This document shows positions 1 to 8,881 of a stretch of DNA of 28,401 bases, piece by piece. Both the position numbers and the translations under genes were made by a program. Below the pieces are notes generated by a model. The model was given only the letters and a program-made list of their open reading frames with translations. It was not told where the DNA came from and made no database searches. This DNA is from Clostridiales bacterium. Lineage in GTDB: Bacteria > Bacillota > Clostridia > TANB77 > CAG-508. The DNA is taken from NCBI GenBank assembly GCA_003525075.1, contig DQFO01000020.1, positions 1 through 28,401 of the forward strand, in the 5' to 3' direction. Numbering within the stretch: the stretch's first letter is position 1; the number at the start of each line of letters is the position of its first letter.

Positions 1-30
1 GTATAGTCCCACCATCGGTACCAGAAACAG

Positions 31-65
31 TAGTATTTGAAAAATATTCAAATACTATTTTTTTA
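31..65 (+). terminator. Intrinsic terminator of an upstream unit
   Basis: An 11-bp perfect stem (31-41 with 47-57, loop of 5) is followed by a run of seven or more T. It ends a plus-strand transcript whose gene lies left of the window. The first 30 bases are too short to identify that gene. Confidence 0.75.
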
Positions 66-91
66 CATCAAATTTAACTCAAATAAACATA

Positions 92-120
92 TTGAAAATT
101 ATATTACAACATGATATAAT
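92..120 (+). promoter_or_regulatory. Sigma-A promoter of the 236-697 gene
   Basis: TTGAAA (92-97), 17-nt spacer, TATAAT (115-120), with an extended -10 (TGnTATAAT). The leader of about 110 nt carries an inverted repeat, TTTCATC (154-160) with GATGAAA (171-177). It sits directly behind the terminator at 31-65, so the gene downstream is a separate unit. Confidence 0.75.
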
Positions 121-235
121 CTCTCAAAATAGTCAAGCACTATCTCATAACTATTTCATCAACAATCATAGATGAAAAAACTTAATCTCCAATTCATCCA
201 TAAACAATTCAAAAATATTAAGGAGGCAATTTCAA

Positions 236-697
236 ATGACAACAAAAGAAAAAAATCTCAAAAAAGGAGCAAAAGCATTTGATTTACTTCAGCAAATCCA
301 AAAATATGCTAATGCTTGTTTTGAACAAGGAACTCCTGAATATGAAGCTGTTATGCATAGTATTTCTATTCTTGAAAAAAATTTTGAACCTTATTCAATT
401 CAATTCCAAAAAATTCAAGATGAAAAGCAAAAAAAAGAGCTTGTAGCCAAGGAAACCTGTGCACGAGAAGGACATACTGGAGAATGGCATGAACATGAAT
501 ATACCGTTTGGGCAATTTGTGGAGATAGAGGTTTCGAACGTTACTGTCCAATTACCAAAAAAAATTGGACTAGAATTTGTACAAGATGTAGAGAACAAGA
601 AACAGTAGATGTAGAACCTATTGAAGTTACAAGACTTCATAAATTACAAGAAATCAATGATATGGAAGAAAAATTAAAACAAATGAAGTCTGAATAA
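236..697 (+). CDS. Unrecognised 153-residue protein with possible zinc-binding Cys/His motif
   Basis: I do not recognise this family. The N-terminal half (residues 1-70) is Lys/Gln/Glu-rich and probably helical. The middle carries Cys75-x4-His80 and, after a Trp/Tyr-rich stretch, Cys115-x2-Cys118, a spacing that could form a zinc ribbon or treble clef. Further Cys lie at 95 and 104, and His85/His87 could also serve. The C-terminus is again helical and charged. There is no signal peptide or membrane segment, so it is probably cytoplasmic. The ATG has a strong AGGAGG site. Its own promoter (92-120) and terminator (707-740) make it a one-gene unit converging on rpoC. A nucleic-acid-binding role is only a guess from the cysteine pattern. 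Confidence 0.8.
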   Translation: MTTKEKNLKKGAKAFDLLQQIQKYANACFEQGTPEYEAVMHSISILEKNFEPYSIQFQKIQDEKQKKELVAKETCAREGHTGEWHEHEYTVWAICGDRGFERYCPITKKNWTRICTRCREQETVDVEPIEVTRLHKLQEINDMEEKLKQMKSE

Positions 698-706
698 TTC
701 ATTTTC

Positions 707-740
707 AAAGAAACCTCTATTAGAGGTTTCTTTCTTTATA
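707..740 (+). terminator. Terminator of the 236-697 gene
   Basis: A perfect 12-bp stem (707-718 with 722-733, loop of 3) begins nine bases after the stop codon and is followed by a T-rich stretch. Confidence 0.8.
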
Positions 741-742
741 TA

Positions 743-786
743 AATAGAAACACACAGATAGACTTTTATATCTATCCGTGTGTTTT
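743..786 (-). terminator. Terminator of the rpoB-rpoC operon
   Basis: A 15-bp stem pairs 748-762 with 771-785. The one imperfect pair is a G-U wobble only when read on the minus strand, which fits termination of rpoC just past its stop. The U-rich tail is interrupted (complement of 738-747). No rpsL, rpsG or fusA gene follows. Confidence 0.7.
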
Positions 787-791
787 CAATT

Positions 792-3700
792 TTATTCAGC
801 ATCTGATTGTGTTTCAACTTGTTTATTTGCATCAATTTCTTCTGCAACTGTCTTTTCATCTTCGCCTTCAACTTTTATAGTAACATCTTGATATCTCTTC
901 ATACCAGTTCCAGCTGGGATTAACTTACCAATGATAACATTTTCTTTTAATCCTATTAAATCATCTTCCTTACCTTTAATTGCAGCTTCTGTTAATACTC
1001 TTGTTGTCTCTTGGAATGATGCAGCTGATAAGAAACTATCTGTTGCAAGTGAAGCTTTAGTAATACCAAGTAATGCTCTCTTTCCTGTTGCTGGACGTTT
1101 ACCTTGTTCAACAGCTTCTTTATTTTTATCTTCAAATTCATACATATCAACTAATGATCCTGGGAACATATCTGTATCTCCACCATCATCAACTCTAACC
1201 TTACGAAGCATTTGTCTTGCAATTACTTCAACGTGTTTATCATTGATATCAACACCTTGGTTTCTATATGCTTTTTGAATTTCAGATATTACATATTCAT
1301 AAACACCTTCTGGTCCTTTTATTGCTAAAATTTCAGCTGGATTTATAGAACCTTCTATTAATGGATCTGCAGCTTTTACTTCATCTCCATCTTTTACTTT
1401 TAGTTTTGATCCAAATGGAATTGTGTATGTTCTTGAATCATCTTTTGATGTAACAATTACTTCTAATTTCTTCTTATTATCAGAAATTTTAACTGTACCA
1501 TCAATTTCTGTTATTACAGCAACTCCCTTAGGTTTTCTAGCTTCAAAGATTTCCTCTACTCTTGGAAGACCTTGTGTGATATCTGCAACACCAGCAACAC
1601 CACCAGAGTGAATTGTTCTCATGGTTAACTGTGTACCAGGTTCACCAATTGATTGTGCAGCTATAATACCAACAGATTCACCAATTGATACTAAATCTCT
1701 TCTTGCCAATCCCATACCATAACATTTTTGACATACACCATGTTTTCCTCTACATGCAATTACTGAACGTACAACAACTTTTGTAATTCCAGCATCCACA
1801 ATACGTTTTGCTATGTCTTTATTAATCATTGTATTTGTATCTACAATAACTTCATTTGTTTGTGGATCTAATATATCATTTAATGGATATCTTCCTTCTA
1901 GTCTTTCAGCTAATCCTTCAACTATTTGATTTCCATCTTTAATATCTTCAATTGTTAATCCATCAACAGTTCCACAATCATGTTCTCTAACAATTATATC
2001 TTGTGAAACATCAACTAGTCTTCTTGTTAAGTATCCAGAGTCAGCTGTTCTTAAAGCTGTATCTGAAAGTCCTTTACGAGCACCATGTGATGATATGAAA
2101 TATTCCAATGCATCTAGACCTTCACGGAAACATGATTTGATTGGTATTTCAACTGCTTTACCAGTTGTACTAGCCATAAGTCCACGCATACCTGCGATTT
2201 GTCTTAATTGGTTCATGTTACCACGGGCTCCAGATTTAACCATCATATATATTGGGTTTAAATCATCAAAGTTTTCTTCCATTGCCTTACTTACATCATT
2301 TGTTGCCTTTTCCCAAATATTAACAACTGATTGATATCTTTCATCATCTGTTATCAAACCTCTTCTATATTGATTTCTTACTTTTTCAACTTGTTTATCT
2401 GCATCTGCTAAAATGTCTTTCTTAGAATCTGGTACTTTTACATCTGCTACTGAGAATGTAATACCTGCTAATGTTGAATATTTGAAACCTAATGCTTTGA
2501 TATAATCTATAACTTCTGCTGATTCGATTAAACCATGTTTGTCAATTGTTCTTTCAATTATTGTTCCCATTGATTTTTTCATAACTGGGAAATTGATTTC
2601 ATATTGGAATGGATCCTCTTTTCTGTCTATAAATCCTAAATCTTGTGGAATTCCTTGGTTAAATATAATTCTACCAACACTTGTTTCAACTTTCTTTGAT
2701 TTCATTTCTCCATCAATTTCTTTTGTAATTCTTACAAAGATTTTCGCATGGATTGATACTGCATTATTTTGTAATGCCATTATTGCTTCATCAGGATCTT
2801 TGAAATATTTTCCTTCTCCTAATTCTCCATCTAATGTCATTGTTAAATAATAACTTCCTAAAATCATGTCTAGTCTTGGTACTGCTACTGGTTTACCATC
2901 TTGTGGTTTTAATAAGTTGTTTGTAGCTAGCATTAAATATCTTGATTCTGCTTGTGCTTCTGGTGTTAATGGTAAATGTATAGCCATCTGGTCACCATCA
3001 AAGTCTGCATTGAATGCTTCACATACTAATGCATGTAATTTTATTGCTCTACCTTCTACTAATACTGGTTCAAATGATTGAATACCTAATCTGTGTAGTG
3101 TTGGAGCTCTGTTTAGCATTACTGGGTGATCTTTTATAACTTCTTCTAGAATTCCCCATACTTCAGGGCTTAATCTTTCTACCATTCTTTTTGCACTTTT
3201 TATATTATGTGCTAAATGTCTTTCAACTAATTCTTTCATTACAAATGGTTTGAATAATTCAATTGCCATTTCTTTTGGTAGACCACATTGATATATTTTT
3301 AATTCTGGTCCTACTACGATTACTGAACGTCCTGAATAGTCAACACGTTTTCCTAATAAGTTTTGACGGAATCTACCTTGTTTTCCTTTTAATAAATCTG
3401 ATAAAGATTTTAATGGTCTGTTTCCAGCACCTGTAACAGGTCTTCCTCTTCTTGAGTTATCAATTAAAGCATCTACTGATTCTTGTAACATTCTCTTTTC
3501 ATTTCTTACAATGATTTCAGGTGCTCCAAGTTCTAATAATCTCTTTAATCTGTTATTTCTGTTTATAACTCTTCTATATAAATCATTTAAGTCTGATGTT
3601 GCAAATCTACCACCATCTAATTGAACCATAGGTCTTAGATCTGGTGGAATTACTGGTACAACATTCATTACCATCCATTCAGGTCTGTTTCCTGATTGTA

Positions 3701-4358
3701 AAAATGCTTCAACTGTGTCTAATCTTTTTATTAATTTTGCTTTTCTTTGTTCGCTAGCATTTTCAATTTCTTTTTCTATTTGAGCTGTTAATTTTGCTAA
3801 ATCAATTTCTTCTAATAATTTTCTTATTGCTTCAGCACCCATTTCAGCTTTGAATGATTTTCTACCATATTTTTCTTCTGCTTCATGGTATTCTTTTTCA
3901 GTTAATATTTGGCATTTTTCTAGTCCAGATGTTCCTTTATCTGTTACTATATATGATGCAAAATAAATTACTTTTTCAAGATTTCTTGGTGAAATATCTA
4001 GCATTAATGCAATTCTACTTGGAATTCCTTTGAAATACCAAATATGTGCAACTGGTGCTGCAAGTTCTATGTGTCCCATTCTTTCACGTCTTACTTTTGA
4101 TTTTGTAACTTCTACACCACACTTATCACAAACAATCCCTTTATATCTTACTCTTTTATATTTACCACAATGACATTCCCAGTCTTTTGTTGGTCCAAAT
4201 ATTTTTTCACAAAATAGACCATCTTTTTCTGGTTTTAAAGTTCTATAATTTATAGTCTCTGGTTTTTTTACTTCACCTTTTGACCATTCTCTTATTTTTT
4301 CGTCTGATGCAATTCCTATTTTAATTTTATTGAATATCTCTAATTCGTCTTCTTCCAT
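792..4358 (-). CDS. rpoC: DNA-directed RNA polymerase subunit beta'
   Basis: Largest catalytic subunit of RNA polymerase, 1188 residues, close to the usual Firmicutes length. The N-terminal zinc-binding domain has Cys62, Cys64, Cys77 and Cys80. The absolutely conserved NADFDGDQM motif is at residues 450-458, with Asp452, Asp454 and Asp456 holding the catalytic Mg2+. A second Cys cluster includes the CRGKHGVCQKC segment near residues 865-880 and an upstream Cys near 794. It is the second gene of a rpoB-rpoC operon, 128 nt after the rpoB stop, and ends at a terminator. The ATG has a purine-rich site (AAGGGGG) about 13 nt upstream, which is rather far away. Nothing suggests a defect. Confidence 0.98.
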   Translation of the reverse strand: MEEDELEIFNKIKIGIASDEKIREWSKGEVKKPETINYRTLKPEKDGLFCEKIFGPTKDWECHCGKYKRVRYKGIVCDKCGVEVTKSKVRRERMGHIELAAPVAHIWYFKGIPSRIALMLDISPRNLEKVIYFASYIVTDKGTSGLEKCQILTEKEYHEAEEKYGRKSFKAEMGAEAIRKLLEEIDLAKLTAQIEKEIENASEQRKAKLIKRLDTVEAFLQSGNRPEWMVMNVVPVIPPDLRPMVQLDGGRFATSDLNDLYRRVINRNNRLKRLLELGAPEIIVRNEKRMLQESVDALIDNSRRGRPVTGAGNRPLKSLSDLLKGKQGRFRQNLLGKRVDYSGRSVIVVGPELKIYQCGLPKEMAIELFKPFVMKELVERHLAHNIKSAKRMVERLSPEVWGILEEVIKDHPVMLNRAPTLHRLGIQSFEPVLVEGRAIKLHALVCEAFNADFDGDQMAIHLPLTPEAQAESRYLMLATNNLLKPQDGKPVAVPRLDMILGSYYLTMTLDGELGEGKYFKDPDEAIMALQNNAVSIHAKIFVRITKEIDGEMKSKKVETSVGRIIFNQGIPQDLGFIDRKEDPFQYEINFPVMKKSMGTIIERTIDKHGLIESAEVIDYIKALGFKYSTLAGITFSVADVKVPDSKKDILADADKQVEKVRNQYRRGLITDDERYQSVVNIWEKATNDVSKAMEENFDDLNPIYMMVKSGARGNMNQLRQIAGMRGLMASTTGKAVEIPIKSCFREGLDALEYFISSHGARKGLSDTALRTADSGYLTRRLVDVSQDIIVREHDCGTVDGLTIEDIKDGNQIVEGLAERLEGRYPLNDILDPQTNEVIVDTNTMINKDIAKRIVDAGITKVVVRSVIACRGKHGVCQKCYGMGLARRDLVSIGESVGIIAAQSIGEPGTQLTMRTIHSGGVAGVADITQGLPRVEEIFEARKPKGVAVITEIDGTVKISDNKKKLEVIVTSKDDSRTYTIPFGSKLKVKDGDEVKAADPLIEGSINPAEILAIKGPEGVYEYVISEIQKAYRNQGVDINDKHVEVIARQMLRKVRVDDGGDTDMFPGSLVDMYEFEDKNKEAVEQGKRPATGKRALLGITKASLATDSFLSAASFQETTRVLTEAAIKGKEDDLIGLKENVIIGKLIPAGTGMKRYQDVTIKVEGEDEKTVAEEIDANKQVETQSDAE

Positions 4359-4486
4359 CTCTATTAGATGTCCCCCTTCTCAAATTATTTGGGCATTTTA
4401 AAACAGCTCAAGAGGCTATCCCCCGCTCTTGCAAACTCTTCCGTCGCCTCTTTTGCTTTTCAAAATATTATTTAATTGTAGTTTTA
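4359..4486 (-). other. Structured rpoB-rpoC spacer
   Basis: This 128-nt spacer is richer in G and C than the flanking AT-rich DNA. On the minus strand AAGAGGC near 4452 can pair with GCCTCTT near 4409, closing a loop of about 30 nt that holds GCGGGGG. No T-run follows, so it does not look like a terminator. It could be a processing site or an mRNA stability element. Confidence 0.4.
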
Positions 4487-7400
4487 TTATTCATTATCAA
4501 ATCCGTCATTATCATAAATGCTGTCATCATCATCTAAATTATCATCATCAAATAGTTCATCACTATCTTCTTCATCTTCATTATCTACCATTTCTTCTTC
4601 TTCATATCCGTTTTCTAAATCTTCATGTATTAATACATCATCTTCAGTTAAAGCTCTATCTTTTTCTACATCTTCATAATCAATTCCATCTTCGATGTGT
4701 TCTTTTAATTCTAATTCTTTATTATCTTCAGAGAATAGTCTTACATCTAATCCTAATGCTTGTAATTCTTTTACAAGTACTTTAAAGCTTTCTGGAACTC
4801 CTGGTTCAGGAATATTTTCACCTTTAACAATTGCTTCATATGCTTTAACACGTCCTACAACATCATCTGATTTTATTGTTAAGATTTCTTGTAATGTGTA
4901 TGCTGCACCATAAGCTTCTAGTGCCCAAACTTCCATCTCTCCAAAACGTTGTCCACCAAATTGAGCTTTACCTCCTAAAGGTTGTTGTGTTACTAATGAG
5001 TATGGTCCTGTTGAACGAGCATGTATTTTATCATCAACTAAGTGATGTAATTTTAACATGTACATTACACCAACTGTAATTGGACTTGCAAATGGCTCTC
5101 CAGTTCTTCCATCATATAATGTTTGTTTTCCATCTGGTGATAATCCAGCTTCTTGTAATAATTCTTCAATTTCTTTATCAGATGCACCATCAAATACTGG
5201 TGTTGATACTTTCCATCCTAATGCTCTTGCTGCTGCTCCTAAGTGAACTTCAAGGATTTGTCCTAAGTTCATACGAGATGGTATACCTAATGGGTTTAAT
5301 AAAATGTCTATTGGTGTTCCATCTGGTAAGAATGGCATATCTTCTTTTGGTAATATTCTTGAAATAACACCTTTGTTACCATGACGTCCAGCCATTTTAT
5401 CTCCAACTGATATTTTTCTCTTTGTAGCAATATAACATCTAATTACTTGATTTACTCCAGGTCCTAATTCTTCTGAATTGTCTCTTGTAAATATTTTTAC
5501 ATCAACAATTGTTCCAGCTTCACCATGTGGTACACGAAGTGATGTATCTCTTACTTCTCTAGCTTTTTCTCCAAATATTGCACGAAGTAATCTTTCTTCT
5601 GCTGTTAAGTCTGTTTCTCCTTTTGGAGTAACTTTACCAACTAATATATCTCCAGGCCTTACTTCTGCACCTATTCTAATAATACCATTTTCATCAAGAT
5701 CTTTTAATGCGTCATCTCCAACATTTGGTATATCTCTTGTTATTTCTTCTGGACCTAATTTTGTATCACGACATTCACAATCATATTCTTCAATATGTAT
5801 TGATGTAAATATGTCTTCTTGTACTAATCTTTCATTTAAAAGAATAGCATCCTCATAGTTGTAACCTTCCCATGTTGAGAATGCTACTAACATGTTTTTA
5901 CCTAATGCCATTTCTCCATCTTTTGTTGCTGGTCCATCTGCTAACGCATCACCTTTTTTAACTATTTCACCTTTTCTAACTATTGGTCTTTGATTGATAC
6001 ATGTTCCACCATTTGTTCTTTTGAATTTACGTAGTTTATGTACAACTGTTTTACCATTGTTATATTTCATTGTGATACTGTCACCAGTAACTTTTTCTAC
6101 AACACCATCATCTTCAGCTAATATTAATATTCCTGAATCTTTTGCTGCTCTATATTCAATACCTGTTGCTATAATTGGTGCTTCTGATGTCATTAATGGA
6201 ACTGCTTGACGTTGCATGTTTGATCCCATTAAAGATCTTTTAGCATCATCATTTTCCAAGAATGGAATCATTGCAGCTGCAATTGATACTAATTGTTTTG
6301 GTGATACATCAACATATTGTACTAACTCTTTATCAACTTCTATAATTTCATTTCTATGTCTTACACGAACACGCTTATTTATAAATTCATTATTTTCATT
6401 CATTGGTTCAGATGCTTGTGCTATCATGTAATTATCTTCAACATCTGCACTCATATATTCAACAATATCTGTTACTCTATGTGTTTCTGGATCTACTTTT
6501 CTATATGGTGTTTCAATAAATCCATACTCATTTATATTAGCAAATGATGATAATGCTGAAATTAATCCAATGTTTGGTCCTTCTGGAGATTCAATTGGAC
6601 ATAATCTACCATAATGTGTGTAGTGAATATCACGAACTTCGAATCCTGCTCTTTCTCTTGACAAACCACCAGGTCCTAATGCTGAAATTCTTCTTTTATG
6701 TGTTAATTCTGATAATGGGTTTGTTTGGTCCATAAATTGTGATAATTGTGAACTTCCAAAGAATTCTCTTATTGATGATGTTATTGGTTTTGTGTTTATT
6801 AATGATTGTGGTGTTATAACATCTAAGTCTTGAATTGTCATTCTTTCACGAACAACTCTTTCAAGTCTTGCTAAACCAATTCTGAATTGATTTTGTAATA
6901 ATTCTCCAACACATCTTATTCTACGATTTGCTAAGTGATCTATATCGTCAGCTTTTCCATATCCATGATACATGTTTAATAAATAGTTTATTGATGCTAT
7001 CATGTCTTCTGTTGTTATATATTTTGGAATTAGTTCTTCTTCTCTTTGTTTTAATGTTTTAACTAATTCTTCTTCTGAAGTATTTTCCATTATATTTTTT
7101 AATACTTCATAATTTACATATTCTTTTATATGTAAGCTACTTAAGTCTACATTTGGTAATACTGAATGAATATTTACTATTCCATTACCAATTATTCTTA
7201 ATTTTTTATCTCCAAACTTAATATCTACTACATTTATACCTGCATTTTGAATTGCTTCTGCTGCTTCTGTTGAAATTACTTCTCCTGCTGCAACAAAAAC
7301 TTCTCCTGTTTCTTTATCCATAATGTCTTCAAATGCAACTTGATTTTTTATTCTGTTTGCGATACTTAATTTTTGGTTAAATTTATATCTTCCTACTTTT

Positions 7401-8206
7401 GCTAAATCATATCTTCTATTATCAAAGAATAATCCATTAAATAAGCTTTTTGCAGCTTCTACTGTTGGTAATTCTCCAGGTCTTAATTTTTTGTAAATTT
7501 CGATTAATGCTTCTTCACCTGTTTTTATTGGATCTTTTTGTATTGTTGTTTCTAGTAATGTTTCATCTCCAAATAATGCTCTTATTTGATCATCTGATAC
7601 TAATCCAATTGCTCTTAATAATGTTGTAATTGGAATTTTTCTTGTTCTATCAACACGTACCCAGAATATATCATTTCCATCTGTTTCATATTCTAACCAT
7701 GCACCTCTTAATGGCATAATTGTTGATGTATATGTTTTCTTTCCTGTTTTTGTATCAAATATTTCATCATAGTAACATCCTGGTGAACGTACTAACTGGC
7801 TAACTACAACTCTTTCTGCACCATTTATTATAAATGTTCCACTTTCTGTCATTAGTGGAAAATCACCTAAATAAATTTCTTGTTCTTTGATTTCACCTGA
7901 TTCACGGTTTATTAATCTTACTTTTACATGTAATCTTGTAGAATATGTTGCATCTCTTTCTTTTGCTTCTTCTTCTGTGTATTTTGTTTTTTCTTCCATG
8001 TAGTAGTCAAAAAATTCTAATACTAGATTTCCTGAATAATCTATGATTGGTGAAATGTCTTTTAATACTTCTCCTAATCCTTCTTCAATAAACCAGTCAT
8101 AAGAATCCTTTTGAACTTTAATTAAGTTTGGCATTTCTATAAAATCGCCAACTTTTGAGAAATCTTTACGGGTTGTTCTTCCGAATTTAACATCTTTGAT
8201 TTCCAA
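4487..8206 (-). CDS. rpoB: DNA-directed RNA polymerase subunit beta
   Basis: Beta subunit of RNA polymerase, 1239 residues from the chosen start. The rifampicin-pocket region (SSQLSQFMDQTNPLSELTHK) lies near residues 480-500, followed by the conserved GPGGLSRERAGFEVRD and CPIESPEGPNIGL segments. The C-terminal part carries the invariant GRHGNKGVISRI and GGKAQFGGQRFGEMEVWALEA motifs. I chose the TTG at 8206 because AAGGAG lies 8 nt before it; the GTG at 8215 overlaps that site and would not be usable with it. The extreme C-terminus is unusual: 23 of the last 40 residues are Asp or Glu. It has its own promoter and a long leader, and no rplJ or rplL gene precedes it. Confidence 0.97.
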   Translation of the reverse strand: MEIKDVKFGRTTRKDFSKVGDFIEMPNLIKVQKDSYDWFIEEGLGEVLKDISPIIDYSGNLVLEFFDYYMEEKTKYTEEEAKERDATYSTRLHVKVRLINRESGEIKEQEIYLGDFPLMTESGTFIINGAERVVVSQLVRSPGCYYDEIFDTKTGKKTYTSTIMPLRGAWLEYETDGNDIFWVRVDRTRKIPITTLLRAIGLVSDDQIRALFGDETLLETTIQKDPIKTGEEALIEIYKKLRPGELPTVEAAKSLFNGLFFDNRRYDLAKVGRYKFNQKLSIANRIKNQVAFEDIMDKETGEVFVAAGEVISTEAAEAIQNAGINVVDIKFGDKKLRIIGNGIVNIHSVLPNVDLSSLHIKEYVNYEVLKNIMENTSEEELVKTLKQREEELIPKYITTEDMIASINYLLNMYHGYGKADDIDHLANRRIRCVGELLQNQFRIGLARLERVVRERMTIQDLDVITPQSLINTKPITSSIREFFGSSQLSQFMDQTNPLSELTHKRRISALGPGGLSRERAGFEVRDIHYTHYGRLCPIESPEGPNIGLISALSSFANINEYGFIETPYRKVDPETHRVTDIVEYMSADVEDNYMIAQASEPMNENNEFINKRVRVRHRNEIIEVDKELVQYVDVSPKQLVSIAAAMIPFLENDDAKRSLMGSNMQRQAVPLMTSEAPIIATGIEYRAAKDSGILILAEDDGVVEKVTGDSITMKYNNGKTVVHKLRKFKRTNGGTCINQRPIVRKGEIVKKGDALADGPATKDGEMALGKNMLVAFSTWEGYNYEDAILLNERLVQEDIFTSIHIEEYDCECRDTKLGPEEITRDIPNVGDDALKDLDENGIIRIGAEVRPGDILVGKVTPKGETDLTAEERLLRAIFGEKAREVRDTSLRVPHGEAGTIVDVKIFTRDNSEELGPGVNQVIRCYIATKRKISVGDKMAGRHGNKGVISRILPKEDMPFLPDGTPIDILLNPLGIPSRMNLGQILEVHLGAAARALGWKVSTPVFDGASDKEIEELLQEAGLSPDGKQTLYDGRTGEPFASPITVGVMYMLKLHHLVDDKIHARSTGPYSLVTQQPLGGKAQFGGQRFGEMEVWALEAYGAAYTLQEILTIKSDDVVGRVKAYEAIVKGENIPEPGVPESFKVLVKELQALGLDVRLFSEDNKELELKEHIEDGIDYEDVEKDRALTEDDVLIHEDLENGYEEEEMVDNEDEEDSDELFDDDNLDDDDSIYDNDGFDNE

Positions 8207-8646
8207 AAAAATCACTCCTTATAAAATATTAAGCAGCTTTTGTTTCGCTCGAAATCTGCCAATCTAAGAATAAATAAGAAATTATTGTTTTTATATAAGA
8301 CTAAATCTATTTCTTATTACAGAACAAATCTTAAAAAATCATAAATTTTTAAGTAAATTTTCTGTGCAATGTATTTTTTTATAATAGGAAAGTTTTGAAA
8401 CTTTCCTATTTATATAAAAAATGCCATATTTAAGTAATGGCTTGGCTAGTTTTCTTACGAGAAAATATTTAATTAGAAAAATCCCTTCTTAAAATATAGT
8501 TTTGTAAAGTTTTGATTATTGTCTGCTCTACAATTTTCTCCCTTTATTTCTACTTATATTTAATTCTTATTTTTCTAAATTTTATCATTTTGAATTAACT
8601 CTGATAATTTCTAAGAATTACCAATTTGCAAATTTATACGCATATT
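8207..8646 (-). promoter_or_regulatory. Long hairpin-rich leader of rpoB with a possible attenuator
   Basis: About 430 nt separate the promoter from the rpoB start, with no gene in between. Hairpins visible on the minus strand, in transcription order, are: TTTTCT/AGAAAA near 8450-8466; GCCAT/ATGGC (8423-8427 with 8437-8441) followed directly by ATTTTTTAT, a terminator-like element; a 13-bp stem at 8383-8395 with 8398-8410; a 10-bp stem at 8273-8282 with 8309-8318; and GCAG..CTGC enclosing TTTC-GAGC-GAAA at 8232-8259, just before the ribosome binding site. This suggests transcriptional control in the leader, but no known leader family is recognised. Confidence 0.5.
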
Positions 8647-8676
8647 ATTATATCATATTACAAAAGTTGTTGTCAA
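8647..8676 (-). promoter_or_regulatory. Promoter of rpoB-rpoC
   Basis: On the minus strand a perfect TTGACA (8676-8671) is followed by an 18-nt spacer and TATAAT (8652-8647) with an extended -10 TGA. It is a strong sigma-A promoter, divergent from the promoter at 8743-8771. Confidence 0.8.
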
Positions 8677-8742
8677 TGCTTTTAAGCTTATTTTCTAACT
8701 TTTTATTTTATTATTTTGCTTTATCTATATTTACATAATATA

Positions 8743-8771
8743 TTGACTTTGCTTAATTTTTATATTATAAT
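8743..8771 (+). promoter_or_regulatory. Promoter of the 8882-10039 gene
   Basis: TTGACT (8743-8748), 17-nt spacer, TATAAT (8766-8771). The transcript would start near 8778 and carry a leader of about 100 nt that contains a start-stop minigene (8809-8825). Confidence 0.7.
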
Positions 8772-8808
8772 TATTTTATGCACATTGAAATGCTAATATA
8801 AGAAATTT

Positions 8809-8825
8809 GGAGGATTTTTATGTAA
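8809..8825 (+). other. Start-stop minigene (ATG-TAA) with its own ribosome binding site
   Basis: GGAGG (8809-8813) stands 6 nt before ATG (8820-8822), which is followed immediately by TAA (8823-8825). The arrangement closely mimics the real start of the downstream gene (GGAGGG then ATG at 8882). It could hold ribosomes at the leader and modulate the downstream gene, or be a relic of a duplicated start region. Confidence 0.4.
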
Positions 8826-8881
8826 TTTTTAGTTTCTACTCACCTTAAAAGTATTTTAATTTTAAATTTGGAGGGAAAAAT

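Noticed and set aside
1..30. Possible 3' end of a tRNA (CCCAC...CCA) at the left edge
   Set aside because: The bases where the T loop should be (GTATAGT) do not fit the TTCRANY consensus, so a tRNA is unlikely; a gene end or other RNA cannot be told apart from 30 bases.
8207..8215. GTG at 8215 as the rpoB start
   Set aside because: It overlaps the AAGGAG ribosome binding site, whereas TTG at 8206 has ideal 8-nt spacing.
8383..8410. 13-bp hairpin in the rpoB leader as a terminator
   Set aside because: On either strand the stem is followed by A-rich rather than T-rich sequence, so it is not an intrinsic terminator; it is kept as part of the leader.
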